Positions 58,825 through 64,000 of a stretch of 64,000 bases of DNA are shown piece after piece. Location: the NCBI RefSeq assembly GCF_023159225.1, contig NC_063188.1, forward strand, positions 36,322,021 to 36,386,020, given 5' to 3'. The notes under the pieces were generated by a model. That model was given only the letters and a program-made list of their open reading frames with translations. It was not told where the DNA came from and ran no database searches. Both the position numbers and the translations under genes were made by a program. Source of the DNA: Perognathus longimembris pacificus (lineage: Eukaryota; Chordata; Mammalia; Rodentia; Heteromyidae). Numbering within the stretch: the first letter of the stretch is position 1; every line of letters begins with the position of its first letter.

Positions 58825-59361
58825 GTTTTGAGAAATGTTTTGACCAAAAATCCTTCCCCTTCTTGGCCAATCTATACATCCCGGCTTAGAGCTAGAATGG
58901 ACCAAATTATAATCCTATATTTGACCTACACTAGTTGTACAACATGGGACAGAACACCACTAGCCTGTCTGATATTCAATGGCATTATCTGCAAAACAGC
59001 ACAAATATAGCTGACTTCCAAGGTCTAGGAACCCCAGAGGACATTCTTCTTTGTTACAAGTCATCTCAACTAACTCCCAAAGGAGTTAATTCTTTATATC
59101 TTAACAGTGGTGCTGACATTTCTAGCTATTTCCAGACTTCAACTCCATTGAAAGCCTAAGGAACTTGTACTTCAGTAAGTTCTTTAAAAATATTTTCTCA
59201 CTTTTGATGAAAACAGAATGTTGAGGGGAAAAAAGATGGAATAAAATTCAACCTCTGTATGTAAAGGCGATGGCAGTAGATGAATCATTATAGTCTATTC
59301 GTTAGCCTGTCTATACTAGAGTCCTTAAAAACAGCTTGTTTTTAACGATTCAAGAATTAGC
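58825..59361. other. Unique non-coding stretch
   Basis: The ORFs (up to 155 aa, 58543-59010) span the SINE and its flank and have no recognisable motif. No gene is supported. Confidence 0.4.
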
Positions 59362-59599
59362 AGAAAACCCATAATGGTGTTTCTCCTACTCCTTCCTATA
59401 GTGTTTTCAGGGTGTCTGTTTTGATTTCGAGGTCTTTGATCCATTTGGAATTGATTTTGGTACAGGGTGATATATAAGGATCTAGTTTTAGTTTGTTGCA
59501 TGTGTTGAACCAGTTTTGCCAGCAACATGTGTTAAAGAGGCTATCTCTCTTCCAGACTATTTTTTTTTAGCTCCTTTATCAAAGATTAAGTAGGCATAG

Positions 59600-60372
59600 T
59601 TCTGTGGGTTCATTTCTGGGTCTTCAATTCTGTTTCATTGGTCTTCAAGCCTGTTCCGGTGCCAATACCAAGCTGTTTTTATTACTATAGCTTTGTAATA
59701 CAGCTTGAAGTTAGGTATTGTAAGTCCTCCAGCACTGTTCATTCTGCTGAGGATTGTTTTTGCTATTCTGGGTCTTTTATTGTTCCATATGAATTTCTGA
59801 ATTGCTTCCTCTATTTCACTAAAAAATGGTGTTGGCATATTAATGGGTATTGCATTGAATTTGTAGATAGCCTTTGGCAATATTGCCATTTGGATTATAT
59901 TAATCCTCCCAATCCAGGAGCATGGGAGGTTTTTCCATTTCCTTAGTTCTGACTTAATTTCATTTTTCAAGCTTTTAAAGTTCTCATCAAGGAGGTCTTT
60001 CACTTCTTTGGTTAAGGTTATTCCTAGGTATTTTATGTTTTTGGGGTCTATTGCAAAAGGAGTTGCTTTCCTGATTTCAGCCTCGGTCTTCGGGTCGTTA
60101 GCATAGAGAAAGGCCATTGATTTTGAGGGTTTATTTTATATCCTGCAACTTTGCCAAAGTTTTGGATCAGCTCTAGTAGCTTGGGGATAGAATCTATGGG
60201 GTTCTTTAGGTATAGGATCATGTCATCTGCAAAGAGAGAAAGTTTAACTTCATCTTTTCCTGTTCGGATCCACTTTATATTTTCTTCTTGCCTAATTGCT
60301 CTGGCTAGGAATTCTAGTACTATGTTGAAGAGCAGGGGAGAGAGTGGACATCCCTGTCTTGTTCCTGATTTT
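59600..60372 (-). pseudogene. L1 ORF2 reverse-transcriptase remnant
   Basis: This is part of the L1 reverse transcriptase on the minus strand. It contains an RT catalytic FADD (codons at 60222-60233), GYKIN.QKS-like sequence near 60130, and a 160-aa open stretch (60117-59635) with [12 protein letters not shown] and [13 protein letters not shown]. The frame shifts near 60118-60130. The endonuclease, N-terminal RT and C-terminal Cys-rich domain are absent, so it is not functional. Confidence 0.85.
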
Positions 60373-60387
60373 AAAGGGAATGGCTTT

Positions 60388-60722
60388 GCAAGTATTGCTT
60401 TTGTAGTTGTTTCTCTTTTTTTACCCTGTTTCTCTCAAATTTGGTATTCCCTTTGAATTTCCTACTTCCAATACCAGTAAACACGGTTTCCAATATACTC
60501 AGATAAGATTACAGAGATAGTGTAGGTACAACCACAGGAAGGTGATACAAGAACATCATCAATAATAGAAGCTACAGATACACATAGGACGTTGAAAGTA
60601 GTTACAACTGTGTTATAACAATTGTTTCTATAACATGTTCATTTCACTTAGCATCATCTTATGTGTTCATAAGGGTATAGCTATTGGGCCTTGTGATGCT
60701 CTGCTATGACTTGCCTAAACCT
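60388..60722 (-). mobile_element. Nested L1, inverted segment (3' UTR)
   Basis: Reverse L1 3' UTR from tgcaagtattgcttttgtag to ttgcctaaacctg. It is the inverted arm of a second, smaller twin-primed L1 inside the first. The TSD aaagggaatggcttt lies at 60373-60387 and 60896-60910. Confidence 0.94.
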
Positions 60723-60895
60723 GAAGTGAACTGAACACCTCCGTGGGGGGGGGGGAGGAGGAGGGAAAGGGGGGGAGGGAGGGGGGTATGAGGGACAAGG
60801 TAACAAACACTATAAGAAATGTATCCATTGCCTAACGTATGAAACTGTAACCTCTCTGTACATCAGTTTGATAATAAAAATTTGAATAAAAAAAT
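60723..60895 (+). mobile_element. Nested L1, sense segment (3' end and tail)
   Basis: It starts at gaagtgaactgaacacctcc, has a G-rich tract at 60745-60786, then the standard L1 3' end and an A-rich tail. Confidence 0.94.
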
Positions 60896-60943
60896 AAAGG
60901 GAATGGCTTTAGTTTTTCACCATTTAGAGTTATGCTTGCTGTA

Positions 60944-61365
60944 TGTTATGGAAACGACTGTTATATCACTGTTGTAACTACTTTCAACGTACTATGTGTA
61001 ACTGTAGCTTCTATTATTGATGATCTTCTTGTATCCCCTTCCTGTGGTTGTACCTACACTATCTCTGTATCTTATCTGAGTATATTGGAGATCATGTATA
61101 CTGGTATTAAAACTAGGAAATTGAAAGGGAATACCAAAATCGAGAGACACAGGGTAAAAAAAGACAAACAACTACAAAAGCAATACTTGCAAAACTGTTT
61201 GGTGTAAATGAACTGAACAACTCATGAGGGGGAAAGGGAAAAGGGGAGGGAGGAGAGGGGAATGAGGGACGAGGTAACAAACAGTACAAGAAATGTATCC
61301 AATGCCTAATGTATGAAACTAACCTCTCTGTACATCAGTTTGATAATAAAAATTTGGAAAAAAAA
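60944..61365 (+). mobile_element. L1 LINE, sense 3' segment of the outer element
   Basis: L1 3' UTR from tatgttatggaaacgactgt, G/A tract at 61226-61262, 3' end 'tctctgtacatcagtttgat' and A-tail, stopping at the right TSD copy (61366-61381). About 1 kb of L1 between the two arms is missing. Confidence 0.94.
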
Positions 61366-61381
61366 AGAAAACCCATAATGG

Positions 61382-62147
61382 AAAAAAATATTTTGGATAT
61401 TATATTAAATACCATCAACGTTTAATGGTCCCTTCACAGTCAAAGAAGTTCTAATAGGACAATAAATTTGTTGAGCAGTAATTTCCCATTGCTTATATAA
61501 ATGAGTAAATACACATCAATTTTAGCATGTGTTTATAATGCTGATACCATCATTTATAATCTGCCTTCGTCTTTATTTTATTGTATGTTTATTGTCTTTT
61601 TTCCGTGGATTTAAATGAGTGAATTTTTTTATATTCCACATATTGATATTTACAATTTAATTTTTTACCTTGGCCTTATAGTTATTTTCACTTACCAAGC
61701 TGGTAAGTATTGTCTATAAATCAGTAATATTTCTAGAATATGTGTACATATATACATATAAACATATCTATATATGAAAATACAACATACTCTAAAAATG
61801 GTAGTCATTAATTTCATAACTGCCAGTTTGAAATTGCAATGGAACTTAAAAGTAAATAAGCAATTTGCTTGACTGAAAGTTGAGAAAAAATGTTAATGCT
61901 TAGCATAACACCTAGGAATACCTTTTCAATTTGATAATTTTTATTGGCTGGAATAGTATTCAAATATAGAGAAATTCCTTGAAAGCTATATCTTTACTTA
62001 CACCCAATGAGGGCTCATTTAATCTGTGTTAGAGTTCATAGAAAAAAGAATAGTCTTGGTTAATGTTATTTGAAGATTAACAGTGATAATTTGTGAAAAG
62101 AAACATCTCACAACTCTTTCTATTATTGCTTGGTCAAAAAGTATTTT
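61382..62147. other. Unique AT-rich non-coding stretch
   Basis: Nothing recognisable. Confidence 0.45.
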
Positions 62148-62160
62148 ACTTTCTAAGAAT

Positions 62161-62811
62161 ATTTTTTTCAAATTTTTTATTATCAAACTGATGTAGAGAG
62201 GTTACAGTTTCATATGTTAGGCATTGGATACATTTCTTGTACTGTTTGTTACCACGTCCCTCATTCCTCCCTTCCTCCTCCCCCTTTCCTTTTCCACCCA
62301 TGAGGTGTTCAGTTCACTTACACCAAACAGTTTTGCAAGTATTGCTTTTGTAGTTGTTTGTCTTTTTTTACCCTGTGTCTCTCGATTTTGGTATTCCCTT
62401 TTAGTTTCTTAGTTCTAAAACCACTATAGATGGTTTTCAATATACTCAGATAAGATTACAGAGATAGTGTAGATACAACCACAGGAAGGTGATACAAGAA
62501 CATCATCAATAGTAGAAGCTACATATACACATGGGACGTTGAAAGTAGTTACAACAGTGATTTAACACTCGTTTCCATAACATGGAGTTCATTTCACTTA
62601 GCATCATCTTATGTGTTCATAAGGGTATAGCTTTTGGGCTCTTGTGAACCTCTGCTGTGACTTGCCTAAACCTGTGCTAATTATTCCCAGTAAGGGAGAC
62701 CATAGAGTCCATATTTCTTTGGGCCTGGCTCACTTCACTTAGTATAATTTTTCCTAAGTCCTTCCATTTTCTTACAAATGGGGCAATCTCATTCATTCTG
62801 ATAGAGGCATA
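62161..62811 (-). mobile_element. L1 LINE, sense 3' segment of a twin-primed insertion
   Basis: Reverse L1 3' end and 3' UTR (ttattatcaaactgatgtag, pyrimidine tract at 62250-62300) up to the last ORF2 codons (attctgatagaggcataa). The TSD actttctaagaat lies at 62148-62160 and 63262-63274. Confidence 0.94.
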
Positions 62812-63261
62812 AGAGACTTCTCTGATGAGGAAATAAGAGTAGCCAAGAGACATATGAAAAAGTGCTCTACATCACTGGCCATAAAAGAAATGCAAATCAA
62901 AACAACACTGAGATTCCATCTCACCCCAGTAAGAATGTCATATATCAAGAAAACTAACAATAACAATTGTTGGAGGGGATGTGGCCAAAAGGGAACCCTA
63001 CTTCATTGTTGGTGGGAATGTAAACTGGTTCAGCCACTCTGGTAAGCAGTATGGAGATTCCTCAGAAGGCTAAATATAGAACTCCCCTATGACCCAGCAA
63101 CCCCACTTTTGGGTATCTATCCAAAAAACCACAAACAAAATCACAGTATAGCCACCAGCACAACAATGTTCATTGCAGCGCAATTTGTCATAGCTAGAAT
63201 CTGGAACCAACTCAGATGCCCCTCATTAGATGAATGGATCAGGAAAATGTGGTACATATAC
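62812..63261 (+). mobile_element. L1 LINE, inverted segment of the same insertion (ORF2 C-terminus)
   Basis: The plus strand encodes ORF2 [20 protein letters not shown] and the CX3CX7HX4C motif, ending at gtggtacatatac. The sense arm resumes in L1 after a loss of only about 11 nt. Confidence 0.93.
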
Positions 63262-63274
63262 ACTTTCTAAGAAT

Positions 63275-63654
63275 TTTTTCACCTCCTCAGTATCTGTTAT
63301 GTCAGAGTTCAGAAGTGGTCAAGGAGACAAAGTTCAATTTCCTTTTATACTTGGAAGTCTCCCTTCAGAAAATGAGAAGTTATATTACTTCTACAACCTT
63401 CACACTTAGAGAGAAAGGCTGACACCAGCTTATGGAAATTCCTAGTGTAAATGGAGTTTAGTATGTGGTTCACACTCTGAAGATGGAAAGAAGCAGGATT
63501 TACCTATTTTCAAGAGCCAAAGGTTGAAAAGGAAGAAAGTTCAGAATTTTTATCAGTAACATCTTATAGAACAGAAAAACACTATTTACTACACTGTAGA
63601 AGAACCAGGAAGAACTTATCAGTGAAATATGGAGCCATAGAGGAATTATGATTT
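63275..63654. other. Unique non-coding stretch
   Basis: Nothing recognisable. Confidence 0.35.
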
Positions 63655-63835
63655 GTTAAATGGCTAAAATGTTACAATTATTATACACACTACCTCATTT
63701 TACCCTCATAAAGTCTATGTATGGACAAACTATCTCCTAATTTTACAGATAAGGAAACAGGTCTGTATATAGGTTAATTTGCCTAAGATCATACAGTTAG
63801 TGGCTGAGAGGATAGGAATTTGATGTGAGATCTTT
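63655..63835 (+). mobile_element. MIR SINE
   Basis: Clear MIR order: 'ctcattttaccctcataaag', 'attttacagataaggaaaca', 'atttgcctaagatcatacag', 'ttagtggctgagaggatagg', 'aatttgatgtgagatc'. Confidence 0.75.
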
Positions 63836-64000
63836 CTTTCAAAATTGCTTTCACTGAAAATTTGCTAATATATCTCTAGGCAAGTGACTACCAGCTGAGC
63901 ATCAGGTACAGAAAGGCTAGCAGTTGCTGAAAGTACCCTGAAAGATCAACTGGGCTTTTAAAAATTGCTTGATATAAAGTCATCAAACTTTAATCATTTG

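Larger units (their letters stand above)
59378..60943 (-). mobile_element. L1 LINE, inverted 5' segment (ORF2 RT and beyond), outer element
   Basis: The minus strand encodes ORF2 from near [14 protein letters not shown] sequence (60940) through an intact FADD at 60222-60233 to the region GVGETL-like at 59380. It is interrupted by a nested L1 at 60388-60895. A 16-bp TSD (agaaaacccataatgg) lies at 59362-59377 and 61366-61381 and brackets the whole insertion. Confidence 0.94.

Noticed and set aside
58543..59010. 155-aa plus-strand ORF
   Set aside because: Much of it is the antisense of an IDL-Geo SINE (the same peptide pattern recurs at other reversed SINEs).

Overview
This window looks like non-coding mammalian DNA from a rodent. 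I found no protein-coding gene, exon, tRNA, rRNA or CRISPR array. The host call rests on the repeats. Many copies of a two-part SINE are present, made of an ID-like tRNA-Ala-derived head joined to a second module, and they match what I recall of the IDL-Geo SINE of geomyoid rodents (kangaroo rats, pocket mice, pocket gophers). The same second module also follows a 7SL-derived (B1/Alu-like) head. Older mammal-wide repeats (MIR, L2, MER5-like, L1M, Tigger-like, an MaLR-type LTR) fit a placental mammal. The species and chromosome cannot be read from the sequence.

Layout. 1-3060 is a 5'-inverted L1 with a SINE nested in it. 3.1-13 kb is mostly unique AT-rich DNA with scattered SINEs, MIRs and CA/TA runs. 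13.9-14.2 kb is a pure AGG trinucleotide array of about 106 units. 14.4-19 kb is mostly unique, with old L1 and hAT remnants. 19-26.6 kb is dense in SINEs, including several composite elements built from 7SL monomers plus an ID monomer. 29.1-30.5 kb holds a second 5'-inverted L1. 32.7-34.9 kb and 39.4-41.5 kb are ancient L1M remnants. 36.7-37.8 kb is an L1 3' end hit twice by SINEs at one target site. 44-46 kb has SINEs and an old LTR. 48.7-53 kb has several L1s, one of them twin-primed with no loss at the switch point. 53-59 kb is mainly unique with DNA-transposon relics. 59.36-61.38 kb is a twin-primed L1 with a second twin-primed L1 inside it, both with clean target-site duplications (TSDs). 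62.1-63.3 kb is one more twin-primed L1, followed by a MIR.

Functionally, the window records retrotransposition. The L1 copies supplied, or are relatives of, the machinery that mobilised the SINEs, but none of the L1 copies here is intact: all lack ORF1 and the 5' UTR, and ORF2 is broken by truncation, frameshift or inversion. The youngest SINEs keep a good Pol III B box. The most notable signals are the six head-to-head (5'-inverted) L1 insertions, the nested inverted pair, the composite 7SL-7SL-7SL-ID SINE family, and the sharing of one tail module by two unrelated SINE heads. Family names are from memory and by eye; no database search was run.
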